In this document: one piece after another, positions 43,801 to 54,778 of the stretch
Layout: every line of letters begins with the position of its first letter
Position numbering within the stretch: the first letter of the stretch is position 1
DNA from: Talinum fruticosum
Lineage: Eukaryota > Streptophyta > Magnoliopsida > Caryophyllales > Talinaceae
Assembly: GCA_021018815.1 (NCBI GenBank)
Contig: JAITYX010000049.1
Coordinates: 496,001-560,000, forward strand
DNA length: 64,000 nucleotides
Direction: 5' to 3'
Notes under the pieces: generated by a model
Told to the model about the DNA's origin: nothing
Seen by the model: only the letters and a program-made list of their open reading frames with translations
Databases searched by the model: none
Program-made: the position numbers and the translations under genes

Positions 43801-45112
43801 CTGTAAAAGAGAAAACAAACTAACCCTTCTCACTTCCTCTAACGAACCCAGTAACACCCTTTACTTGTGGTCCTTTTCGAGGAAGAAGGTTTTTCGGAAC
43901 CCAGATTTGAATGACTTTGGGTTTGGTCTTATTCCGAGTCTTTCGTTTAGAGAACTCAGTCTGTGTCTCTTTTTCTTGAAAAACTTTTCTTTTATAAACC
44001 GGAGGAAATGGTTTTCTCTTGTAAGGCTGGTCCGAGCTCAGTCCTCCTTTCATTTTTATAAATGGAACCATGCTCGGCCTTCTCGAACTTTACGGTTCTT
44101 TAATCTTTTCGAAAAGTTACGAGTAGGAATTTGATTCCTCCTCTTTGTTAAAACCAAGACCTTCTTTTCTGAAGGAGAGGCATTGAGATCCTAAGAGCAT
44201 ATCAAGGTTTTTCCGACGTTCGAGTAAACTTTAAAACAAGAGGTTGAGACTCATTGAGCTTTTGTTTTAGCTGCTCATCTTCTTTTACGAGTAACTCAGA
44301 TTGAGCACTAGTCTTGAGTTCTCTAAGTGTAGGTCTCGGTTTTCCAACTCATTTTTAAAGAAATGCTCTTAGAAGAAATTGACTCAAGTTGTTCTCTAAA
44401 ATGAGAAGAATCGAATTGGACTTCTCTTCCAAAGTGAAGATATACTTAGCTAAATCAACTCTGCGAGAATTTGAGGAAGTATTCAATTACCTCTTGAGGA
44501 TTTGCTTCCTCATTGTCCGATTGATATGAGTCGACTCTGTTTCCGATTCCGAGTCGGAAAGTGCCATCGAGACACTTTGAGTCATCCGAGTCCTCGTCAT
44601 CTTCGATGAGTCCTCGTCACTCCATGTGGCCATCATAGCCTTTTTCTTCCTTTTGTCCCTTTTTCTCTTGGGACGAGTCCTTGAATATGTGTTTCTTTGC
44701 TGCCACATTCAAAACATCCAGAGTTCTTAGTCAAAGATAACTTTGAAGGGGAAGAGTATTTACCTTTTATATCCTTCTTGTTTTTCTTATAGACCTCTTC
44801 TTTTGGCTTCTTATCCCATCTCTTGTGCTTCATCATTCTCTTGAAGCCTCTAGTAATAAGTGCCATGGGATCCTCTTACGAGTAAGAGGAACTCGGATCT
44901 GCTTCTCCGGTTTACGAGGCTTTCGGTGCAATGTTCTTTTTGGTGTTGACCTCTACGTCCTCCTCTTCTAGGTGGATCTCATGGGTGAGAAGCTTCCCAA
45001 TGAGTTCGTCTCGCTTCGGTAGAGACAAGTTCCGAGCCTCTTCGATAGCTGTCACTTTACGACCCCATCTTTTCTTGGGTAGGCTTCGAGTATCTTTACG
45101 CACATTTCCTCG
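43801..45112 (-). pseudogene. gag: gag of element E, 5' truncated
   Basis: Words: SLPKKRWGRKVTAIEEARNL, LTHEIHLEEEDVEVNTKK, MALITRGFKRMMKHKRW, and a zinc knuckle of the FECGSKE type near 44700. The start of gag is gone: at about 45112 the code stops at CACATTTCCTCG and an LTR interior follows. The N-terminal capsid half is therefore missing. Confidence 0.85.
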
Positions 45113-45949
45113 GTTTAGTGTTGAGCAACGGTTGAGCAACGGTTCTTGACTCCTTTGGAAGTCCCAAAACCACTAGTGGTGTCTTGAAAAATAAGGTGAA
45201 AACCACCATTGAGCTTAGTGTTGCAGATTTCCAGCTTTGGAAACGGACAATCCCGACATAGTGTCCGGGGCTAGGTCGAGGTGGAAAGAGCCTTGTCTCG
45301 CTGGTGATTTAACGTTTTTGAAGCTAGGTTACTTTTGCAGTAAAAAAATAGGATAGCCTCGTTGGAATAACCTACAAAAGCAAATCAATTTGGTTCTCAA
45401 AGTATAAAATACTTTGGTCAAAGGTTAGACACGAGATAATGATATAATTAAGATAATTAAATGACTAATTATTTGAGTCGAAAAAGAATGGAATTTTCCG
45501 AGTCTAATATCCATGATACTCAAAATTCCATCCGAGTCGATCTAAAAGAGAATCAAGTTAGATAAAGAATATCGAGTGAACGAACTTGATCTAAAACAAA
45601 GTTTAAACAACACAAGCTGACTTGGAATAGAAAATTAACATTGTAATTCCTAGAACATGAAGTCGGACCTGAGTTTATGTTTGTGAATATGAGTGTTTGA
45701 ACATTCAATAATTCCGAGTGTTGAGTAACCCATAACTAAGTTAGTACAAGTATGCTTTATGAGTCGATCGAGTCACACAAAGACATATGAAATAATTTCT
45801 AGAACACTCGGAATAAATGCTATATCACGCAGAAAAGTTTCTAAGGCGCATGGAATGACTTGAAGTCAAAACCCTATAAGAGAGGAGATGTTATACCCGA
45901 TTCCTAGATAGAACTCAGAAAATGTATAAGTATAGAGTCCGAGTCTTCA
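45113..45949 (-). repeat. 5' LTR of element E, partial
   Basis: Begins inside the LTR with an 11-bp tandem duplication (TTGAGCAACGG twice, 45121-45142), which looks like filler at a deletion junction. It ends in GAGTCTTCA. The 3' part of the LTR and the PBS are missing. Confidence 0.8.
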
Positions 45950-46918
45950 ACGTGTATTGACAGTTCGTTCAGCAATCTTCAAGTCTTGAGAGTTGGCTTC
46001 TATTTATAAATAACTAAGCGAGACTAGTTGTTGTGACTATCTTCCGATCGGGAGTCCTTTGTGGCCGTTGCAATGGTTTTTCTAAGTAACTCGAGAGAAT
46101 ATCCGTTAAGGTGTGAACATTGGGCAACGGCTCTTGACTCCTTGGGAAGTCCCAATCCACTGGTGGTGTCCGAAAATTAGGGTGGAAACCACCGTTGAGC
46201 TTAGCGTTGCAGATTTTCAGTTTTAGAAACACACAACCTTGACACTCGTGTTTGGTCTTCGATCGAGGTAGAAAAAGCCTTGTCTGCTGGTGATTTGACA
46301 TCTTGAAGCTGGTTACTTTTGTATTTCAAAAATTGAATAACCTACAAAAGTAAATCGATTTGGTTCTCAAAGTATAAAATACTTTGGTCCAAGATTAGAC
46401 ACGAGATAATAATTTAATTAAGATAATTATGTGCTTAATTATTTGAGTCCTAAAAGAGTGGAATTTTCCGAGTCTAATATCCATTATACTCAAATTCCAT
46501 CCGAGTCGAGTCTAGAAGTAAAGCAAGTCGGATAAAGAACATCGGAGTAGAGAGACTTGATCTAGACTACCGATGTTCAAACCAAGCATGCTGACTTAGA
46601 AAGATGAATTAACACGAGTAATTCAATTTAACTTAGAATATGAAGTTAGAAATGAGTTTATGCACATTAGAGCGAATGTTTGAACATGCAATGTATTTGA
46701 GTGACTCAAAGCGTGTGCGAACAGAGTATACTTTCCGAGTCGGTGAGAATAAAGTGAGAATATATGCAATGCTTCGTAACACTCAAAAAGATTCTTCACT
46801 CGGAAAAGTTTTTAAGACACTTAGAATGACTTGTAATCAAAATCTTATAAGAGATAAAGTCTTATACCGATTTGTTGATGGAACTCGGAATGATGTATAT
46901 GTAAAGTCTAAATCTTCA
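45950..46918 (-). repeat. 5' LTR of element D, partial
   Basis: Starts ACGTGTATTGACAGTTC inside the LTR (equivalent to 32513 in the D 3' LTR) and ends AATCTTCA, followed by ATCCT. The TATA box on the minus strand is at 46000-46008. E interrupts it about 50 bp downstream of the TATA box. Confidence 0.85.
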
Positions 46919-46923
46919 ATCCT

Positions 46924-47219
46924 TAACTCTGTAAGAATGAAAATTTCGAGTCTCATATTCAATAAGTTCAAATTCCATCTTGAGGCAATCCTTTACATGA
47001 TCAAGTTATTAAGATTGAATAAGCAAAATGCATAAACTTGATCAAGTAACTAATTTCATTCAATCAATTGACTTACAATAAGGAATTAACGCAATAATTC
47101 ATTTTGAGTGAGATTATAAAGTCGGTGCTTATAATATGAAGTGTTTGTGAAATTATTTACTCATACCAACTGTCCGAGTTGTGTTTGAGTGGTCCAAAAT
47201 CGAGTGAAGTGTGTTATAC
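46924..47219 (-). repeat. LTR of element Y, second piece
   Basis: Continues the Y LTR (AACTCTGTAAGAATGAAAATTTCGAG) and stops at GTGTTATAC, where Tat-2 coding sequence begins. The LTR terminus is not reached, so this is a deletion or recombination joint. Confidence 0.75.
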
Positions 47220-49090
47220 CCCGAAATGCTTTCTAGCATTTGGCTAAAAGTAAGTAAAAAGTTTCATCATATTGAATGACGAAATAAACACATTGGATGT
47301 TGACTCGAAAGATAAAACAATAGAAAAAGAAGGCACACTAGTTGAATTAGAAAGAGATAAACTAGCTCAAGTCCTATGCTTGTACACAAGACTTCCCCGA
47401 AAACTAGGGTGAACTCTTGGGCTCCTTCTACATCGATCCAAGTCATATGCTTCGATTCTTCTTCATCTACACTAGTGTGAACCTAGTAAGATCGAACTTT
47501 GGGTGTGACATGACATAGATAGTATCGGAATTGTGCTCTTCTCTTGGCGGATGTCCTGTCCAAATAGTATACTCGAAGATGTTGTTTATTATGTTGGTCT
47601 CTTCTAGGAGGGATTGTTCTTTTTAAGAAGGTAAGATGCCTCCTTTTCTAGCATTTGGCGATCATTGAAGATTTTTACTAGTCGGGGAACTAGAATGTCC
47701 TTGTCATTTAGATACTAGGGCTCTAGAAACACATAATGAGGAAAATCATCACCTTCTTGTAGAAATTGCCCGTTTAGAGTAAGGAGATAATGTTTGATGG
47801 ATCGAACTATTAAAGGTGCAAATCTTTTGGCTTAAATCTCCCATTTGCATCTGGCTATCTCATTGTCGGTTGGGTTATAGCCTAGGCCAAACCGATACTT
47901 ATTTTTGGGAGTAAAAGGTAGACAAATTGGGTTTTGTAACCTCCGACCTATTGCTAGTCCAAGAAAATACCTCTTCTTCTTAAGCATTGCATGGATGTCG
48001 GGGTTGGAGTAAGGATCAATGTCAAAAGGTGCTTTATCCATTTTTTAAGGTAACAACAATTTCAAAATTGTACAATTCCTTGTTATTGGCATTGTGCTCG
48101 ATCTTAACAAGCGATTCTTTGTTGGTGATTAGAACGCAGAGGTCATCTAAATCTATCATGAACGTTTGTCCCTTAACGAGAAATTTGACATTCGAAGTAG
48201 TATAGAGGGTGGTTCCTGATGATTATGAAGGTAAGGACATCCGAAAGGAAGGTTAAAAGTAGTGGGGATGTCTAGGGATAGAAAGTCTACATTCTTGGCT
48301 ATTGGTCTATCATTTATTTGAAGAGTTACTTGTTCATAGGACCGTTCTCTTAAAGTTATCATATGCTCTAAGGTGTACTTTTGTTTTGAGAGTTTATGCT
48401 CTCTTATCCCTAACCTCCGAGCGAGTTCTTCAGGGGCATACATTAATAGATGACCCCTTGTCAACTAGAGTAAGAGGTATGAACTTGTCGGTGTAAGTTA
48501 ATGTTAAACATAGGGAATTATTGTATGCAATGCCTTCTTGAGGTACGACCTTATCATCGAAGGTGATGTTTCCTTTTACGATGTTAACCATGCCTACTAC
48601 TTCAGGTGAGGTCTTAGGTGACACCTCGATTTTGTTAAGTGAGTGAACTAAGGCTTATCTTTGCTTCTAGGACACATCTATTAAATTGACACATCAGCTT
48701 GACCTTTTGGAGTCTGTTTGAGTATGGAATCCTCCTTGTTTGTATTTTTTTCTCTTTCGATACCTTTTGAGTCTATTGTGGATCGTTCGTAGCATTGTGT
48801 CGTCCAAACCTCATTAAAAACTACACATCGGATGTCTTCAATTTTTCCTAGAGGTCATCATCTTCCGTGGGTTGTGTGCCTTAGAAGTCATCATCACTAT
48901 GCACTTTAGTGTAGTGACCTATAACCTGTCCTCTCATATATGTCTTCTTCATCATCAACCTATAACCCACATACTTCGGGTCAACTGGAGGAAGGCTAAT
49001 TTGGAGTCTTGGTTCTCTGATATCTTGAATGAAGAAAGAAGGGTCTCAATGGGCTCGGAGAAAATAACTTAGGTAAAGGGTTGTTTTTTA
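47220..49090 (-). pseudogene. Tat-2 second copy: gag end, protease and linker
   Basis: In sense direction it begins in gag C-terminal sequence (about 49080-48700), then the protease with FIPLTLVDKGSSINVCP (48430-48624; D-K-G instead of D-N-G or D-S-G), RRLGIREHKLSKQKYTLEHM, MLKKKRYFLGLAIGRR, and the linker to RT. It repeats the gene order already present at 50500-49100. Stops and frameshifts occur. Confidence 0.8.
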
Positions 49091-49099
49091 CTTGTTTTG

Positions 49100-50130
49100 A
49101 AGTTTTTAATTATGCTTTTATAGGTGGGAGTTTGATCTTTCCTTTAGAGATACAGGAATCTTGTGCTTGAGCATAAGAGTTGTACATTGGAGTGTAGTCT
49201 CTTAGAAACTGCCCATTCGGAGTATAATGAAAGGGCTTAATAGAGCGAACTATGTGTGGTGCAGTCATATTTGCTTGAATTTCCCACTTGGCTTGAGATA
49301 CTTCCTTAGCAGTAGGTTGATAGCCTAGTCCGAAGTTATAGTTATTAGTGGGTTCAAGGGGTTGAAAAATAGGGTGTTATGCCCTTCGACCTGCAGCAAG
49401 AATAGGAAAATACCGCTTCTTCCTAAGCATCGAATGGACACTAGGGTTGCCATAAGGGTTAAAGTTTAAAGGTGCTTCATCCCTTTCTAAAGTAGCGATA
49501 GTTTCGAATCTATACAGTTCCTCATCATCTTTAGTATCGTGCTCGATCTTAACTACGGATTCTTTAAAGGTGATAGTAGCACAAAGGTTATCCCCATTGA
49601 CAGTTATGACTTGACCTTTAATGATCACCTTAACCTTCTAATGCAATGTAAAGGGAACCGCTCGATGATCATGTAACCAAGGGCATCCTAGTAGTAAATT
49701 GAAGGTAGCTGGAATATCTAGGACTTGGAATTTGATGTTCCTTTCCACTGGCCCTATATTGATTGGCAAGGTTACTATTCCCAAGATTGTTCTTTCAGCA
49801 TTATCATAAGCTCAAAGATGGGCATCCATTTAGAGAGTTGTTGCTCTCGAATTCCTAACCTTTTAGCAATTCTCCAGGGACATAAATTTAGTGTTGATCC
49901 ATTGTCTACCAAGGATAGGGGAACAAACTTATTGATGTAACTTACGGTTAAGTAAAGGGCATTGTTGTGTGTAATACCTTCTTCGGGAGATGTTTCGATC
50001 AAAGGTGATGGTGCCATCCCCACTTGTTAACCAATCCTACTATTTCCTCTAGTGTGGTTTCGGGAGAGACTTCGATCTTGCTTGAGTGCATCAATTAAAG
50101 CATGTCTATGTTTTTAGGAAGTAGATATTT
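49100..50130 (-). pseudogene. Tat-2 first copy: protease
   Basis: FVPLSLVDNGSTLNLCPW with an intact D-N-G, followed by AKRLGIREQQLSKW, FKESVVKIEHDTKDDEELY and MLRKKRYFPILAAGRRA. Open stretches are 49377-49628 and 49775-50023. Aspartic protease of the Tat Gag-Pol; frame breaks separate the parts. Confidence 0.8.
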
Positions 50131-51796
50131 ATTGCTAAATTAAGATATCGGCTTTTAAATTATGAAGTTGCTTAAGGATTGGGTCTTCTTCCTTTGTAGC
50201 TTAAGGCTCTTTTGGGGCTTCCTGAATCAGTTGTGGATCCAAGGGTGCAATGTGCCATCCAGATCCGGTAAGAAACTGAATTGCAAGACTTTTAGTGTCT
50301 CCCTAAAAGTATTCTTCTTCCAAGGGTGGTGTGCCCTAGAAGTCGTCACTATTGTTGTCACTATTGCTTCTTGTTTCATAGACATCTTCATCAACACTTA
50401 CCCATAGCCCCTGGACTTCGGATCTAACGGAGGTAAGCTAAGAAGTGGTTTCAGCTTGTTAACATCTTGGATAAAAATAGACGGATCCCTCTAACCTCGG
50501 AGTAGGTTTAGAATGGCTACGAGTGTCACTCGAAAGGGTTTTTATTGTTACTTGGTTTCTGGGTAGCCTTAGGCAATGGTAGTTGGCCATTTCGAAAAAT
50601 TCTTTCTAGTTTATTCTTGAATGTCCAACACTGTTCGGTATCATGTCGTCATGTACGATGGTATTGGCAAATTTTCCCGCATCCCAATTTTTGGATTGTT
50701 TCGCAGTTTCGATTCTCGCTCTAATAGGTTGCAATTCTATTTTCCCGTTTTCCAAGACATTATCAAGGGCTTTGGTGTAAGTAGTATACCTATTGAGGGT
50801 ATTGACATCTGCACCCTGTTAGCATTACTAGTATTGGACGTTTTCTTATCTTTCGAATGATAATTACCTCTATACCTAGTCGTGACTTTTATGGTCGTGG
50901 TAGACATTTCTTCTTCTATTAGAAAACTAGCATCTCTAAGGGTTGAAAAGTTCATCATGGGTAGAAATTTGAGGCGCGATTATAATTAGGCTGATGGTTT
51001 TTTACGATGATTCAAACTTGGTCATTCTCACGGAGGTCGATAAACCATATGGTCCGCCTTTGCTCTCCATCGGGTTAGGAAATCTATGAAGCTCTCCTTC
51101 TCGCCTTGCTTGATTAATTCCAAGCCTCCGAGGGTAATAGGTAGATCGGTGTTATAGGAGTATTGATGGAGGAAATCCTTGCACAAATCGGTCTAGTTGG
51201 CAACCTTGCGTGGGTCAACTGCATTGTACCACTTCATTATATCGGTGTCAAATGTCCGGGGAAGATGATGTAGTAAGTGTCTTCACGAATGTTCTTAAGA
51301 GTCATTGCTCCTAAGAAGTTGCACACATCACAAAGGGGATTCTCGGAACCTTTGAATTTAATATCGAGCATGGTAAACTTAGTAGGTAGTTTACCATTAG
51401 TGATTGAAGTGAATCTCTTATGATCAAAGTAATGATTACTGAACATGGATGACTCCCTTAACATCCATTCTATCCGATCTAAACGGGAATCGAGCTGAGA
51501 TTTGGATTCGTGTTTAGGTATTTGCATTTGGGACTGCCTGGAGGAGACAAGATAGGTGGAGGTGATAAAACCAAGGTTGTTTCCCTTCTTAAACGTTCAG
51601 CTTCTTCGACCTCTTCCTTTGTCAAATTTGCAGCTTCCTCGCCTCTTTTACTAGCCTTAATAGCCCTTATGGTAGTCTTAAGACCCCTCAATATAGACGA
51701 TATCTGTTCCTCTTGATCATTCAATTTGGTTTCCACCCTAACTATATTCTCATTAAGTAAACCAAGGTTAACATACTGCTCGGGGTTAGGATCCAT
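50131..51796 (-). pseudogene. gag: gag of Tat-2, decayed
   Basis: ATG at 51796 gives MDPNPEQYVNLGLLNENI with an E/K-rich, probably coiled-coil start. Next comes SSMFSNHYFDHKRF, KFTMLDIKFKGSEN and FLGAMTLKNIREDTY (51237-51527), then MNFSTLRDASFLIEEE (50737-50958). It is the same protein as Tat-1 gag. Several frame breaks. Confidence 0.85.
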
Positions 51797-51937
51797 TAGA
51801 AGGGAACTGTTTATAGGTACTTGTGTTAGGACAAGGTGTAGATTGTGACGGTGTAGTGTGCACCGAACCTTGTCGCACCGATGTAGACCGCGGAGTATAA
51901 AGAAAAGAAGAAGGTTTAGACTCCTTGGTGAGGCATT

Positions 51938-52132
51938 CTAATCTTTTAGAGCTCGGATTCCGACGGTACTCGTTGCCGTCGACTTCCCTATCCTACAGCC
52001 CAAAGGGTGAGGTTTAGGACCATGTGAGAGAAGATCACTTTTAGGAGGAAGGGACTTAAGCGCAAGATCCAAAGAGACAAAGGATGCTTTTATTTGGATG
52101 CACATAAAGAATGTGGTGATGATATGATGCAT
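51938..52132 (-). pseudogene. Short leader ORF of Tat-2
   Basis: MCIQIKASFVSLDLALKSLP and PKPHPLGCRIGKST match the Tat-1 leader ORF (2825-3067); the frame is lost after GKST. Confidence 0.3.
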
Positions 52133-52254
52133 GACTTAGATGAGATGATAATCTAATGGATGATCCCTAAAGAAAAGATTCTTTCTATATGATAGTGCAT
52201 TTCCATATTCGAGATGAATTTATTTTGGACTAAATGCAAATGAAAAGAAAGGAC

Positions 52255-52745
52255 TCACCTATTAGAAGATGAATTCTAAATGCAAAAGACTTATCTAACA
52301 AGAGATGATTTTATTTGGCCAATGCAAATGGACTCTCCTACTATGAGATGAATTCATTTGGCTAGTGTCAAGGGACTCACCTAATATGAGATAATTTTAT
52401 CTAACTAATGCAAATGGACTCTCCTAATATGAGATGATTTTATTTGGCTAATGAAAATGGACTCTCCTAATATGAGATGATTTATTTGGCTATTGCAAAT
52501 AGACTCACTTAATATGAGATGATTTTATTTAGCTAATACAAATGGACTCTCCTAATATGAGATGATTTATTTGGCTAATGCAAATAGACTCGCCTAATAT
52601 GAAATGATTTTATTTGGCTAATGCAAATGGACTCATCTGATATCAGATGGTTTTATTTAGCTAATGCAAATGGACTCACCTAATATGAGATGATTTTATT
52701 TGCCTAATGTAAATTGACTTTACCTAATATAGGATGAATGCAAAT
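52255..52745 (-). repeat. Leader minisatellite of Tat-2, about 12 units of 42-43 bp
   Basis: The plus-strand unit reads CACCTAATATGAGATGATTT then TATTTGGCTAATGCAAATGG and ACT, with point changes and 1-bp length changes. Same satellite as in Tat-1 but more than twice as long. Confidence 0.88.
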
Positions 52746-53474
52746 GAAAAATGGGAATAAAAAAAGGACTAAACAATTTTCAAAAAGAGAAGAGGACTTT
52801 CGGTGAGACCCTTTCACAAATAGCAAGTGCTTAGACTACTAAAAGAAAATTTTGGAATGACACGGAAGTGCAAACAATGGACCAATCCTAATAGGAGAAG
52901 GGGTTTTTACTTTTGGCTAAATGGACATAACGAATTGACTCTAGGAAATTTATTAAAGTGTTTTATTTTCACCCATGCAGGGGTCCAACAGCACTCCTCA
53001 CCTATCTCTAAAGGGTCAGAAATAGAAGATTAAATCTGTGAAACACCCACTTATTCAAGCATGCAAATGAAGTCTAGGGTTCAAATAAAAGTTCAAAAAG
53101 TTCTATGGTCAAAAGACTTCAAGAGTTTGGATACATGGTGGCATGTAGTCCGAGAATTTGGTCCCTTATGGGTTGCATGGATAAGGATACCAACCAGAAT
53201 TCTCGATGAACCAAAGGGTTTATCTCAAGAGTGCATGCTACGAGGGAGGAGGTATCGTTTCCTCGGGCAATGAGGCCTACTTGGGCCCGCCTAAAGGAGC
53301 TAGTTTGAGCCTCTTTTCGAAAGGGTAAATAGGGGTACAATAAAGTTTTCCTAGGGTCCAAAACGAGTATTTAAACTAGTTCAAAGGTTGCTAAATGTGG
53401 GATGCCTAATGTAAGCACATCATTAAAACTCACTACTTCAATTTTCAAGTTTCGTCTTCTTAATAAAATATTTA

Positions 53475-53493
53475 TCCCCACTTGGAGTTGCCA
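53475..53493 (-). other. Primer binding site of Tat-2
   Basis: The minus strand reads TGGCAACTCCAAGTGGGGA beside the LTR. It is a mutated form of the Arg-type site in Tat-1. Confidence 0.7.
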
Positions 53494-53494
53494 C

Positions 53495-54778
53495 TATAGG
53501 AACCTCGACCTCGAGCCGACACCGGGGACAGGGCTGACTTTCCCCATGAGACTTTTCCGGCGTAATGGTTTTTGAAAGAGAAAGAATGATTTAGGGTTTT
53601 GAAAATTCATTTTAGAAAGTGGGGATAAATATTTTATTAAGATTTCCGAGTTTTATTAAATCTAATTTAGGTAAAGTTTGAATGGTAGTTTTATTAATCT
53701 TTTTATTTTTACAATTCTCGGGATATTGTTTACTAATTAAGGAATAAATAGAATTAGGGTTTAGGGCCAGATTGGTGTGACCGAAGCGTCACCGACCGAC
53801 CCCATGGTGCGAGCAGTGGCCTCGCACCTAAGGGTGGCATGTGTCGGCCAAAGGCCATGGCTAATGAAATTAGCCTCGATCCGTGTCCGGTTGGCGGATC
53901 TAGAACCTTAATTCTTTTATTCCTACAATTAGAAAACAATCGGTATGTAGATTCAATGTGAACAAAGCATAAAATAAGGGAGTCACCTGGTCGGTTTTAG
54001 GAAAGAAAAACTAAAAAAGAAAAGCTTACTCTTCCATTCTTAGTATTAAAAAACTAAGACTAAAAGAGGCTAAAAATTAGACTCCATTGATCTTTGAACC
54101 AAGAATTACATTCGGGGGCAAGGGTACGAAACGTAAGGAAAACCCTTCCTTTCGGCCCGTTCGAAGACGTCCATTACTAATTGAAGTAGTGGATTAAAAT
54201 GATGTAAAACAAACAAGCAAGCGGCATATTGCGATGATATATAAAAGCAACCAAGCATAATAAATAAAGCGATAAAGAAAGCAGTGAAGAAAGTGATAAA
54301 GAAGAGAAAAGCGAAAATGAAGGGTATTACGTTCGGACGGGGAGGAATTAAAAGGAGTGATTACATCTTGAATCCACAATACCGAAAGCGATAAAAGCAT
54401 AAAAATAAATAAATTGTTTAAAGGCTGAACAATTGCCCTCGGGTTGTCCCACCTTGCTGATTTGGATCTCCACACTAGATCTCCCGATGAAATGACGACA
54501 AGCAAAAGGAAAAGGGCTTGTTTTTGTGAAATATGTGTGTAAGGTATGGTAACGATCATGTTGAATAAGTGCCCAAAGATCAGAATAACTGAATATTCTT
54601 TAGCTCTTTGCACAAATTCAACAACGATTAATACGAGAGAAGATGAGAGGTAAGTAATGATTTTGGTAGAGTGACGTTTAGGTCTCAGTAATTAGGATAG
54701 CTTTCTACGGTTTGATGCTAAGGTAGGAAGCTATATGGGAATGAAAGCGAAGGCTCTGTATTTATAGGAGAGGACCTA
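53495..54778 (-). repeat. 5' LTR of Tat-2, inner piece (continues at 57820-58402)
   Basis: Matches the Tat-1 LTR in reverse, including the GGGGGCAAGGGTACGAAACG block at about 54115 and the TATA box (TATTTATA, 54759-54766). It ends with ACCTA, where the 3-kb insertion begins. Confidence 0.85.

Larger units (their letters stand above)
38110..45949 (-). mobile_element. Element E: SIRE-like Copia retrotransposon, fused into D
   Basis: On the minus strand it has part of the 5' LTR, 5'-truncated gag, protease, integrase, RT, RNase H, spacer and ORF3. Its 5' LTR terminus (GAGTCTTCA, 45941-45949) abuts the interior of D's 5' LTR, so E inserted into that LTR. Its 3' LTR was lost with part of D. A second deletion removed its PBS and gag start (junction about 45113). 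Confidence 0.82.
31983..46918 (-). mobile_element. Element D: SIRE-like Copia retrotransposon containing element E
   Basis: Outer LTR pieces at 31983-33444 and 45950-46918 belong to the same copy, as the ATCCT duplication shows. Inside, D contributes PPT, ORF3, spacer and RT-RNase H (33445 to about 38090). The rest up to 45949 is element E. A deletion joined the D integrase-RT linker to the 3' side of E ORF3, removing D gag, integrase and PBS together with E's 3' LTR and PPT. Confidence 0.85.
51797..53474 (-). other. Long leader of Tat-2
   Basis: Contains the counterpart of the leader ORF (51938-52132), the expanded minisatellite, and AT-rich sequence matching Tat-1 1656-3133 in reverse. No other coding sequence recognised. 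Confidence 0.7.

Noticed and set aside
52255..52745. Regular repeat array that could be mistaken for CRISPR
   Set aside because: Units abut without unique spacers, and the array sits in the leader of a plant Gypsy element.
54194..54613. 139-codon minus-strand ORF with hydrophobic segments
   Set aside because: It lies in the Tat-2 LTR (equivalent to about 500-900 in Tat-1), where the Tat-1 copy is not open. AT-rich LTR sequence often gives such ORFs.
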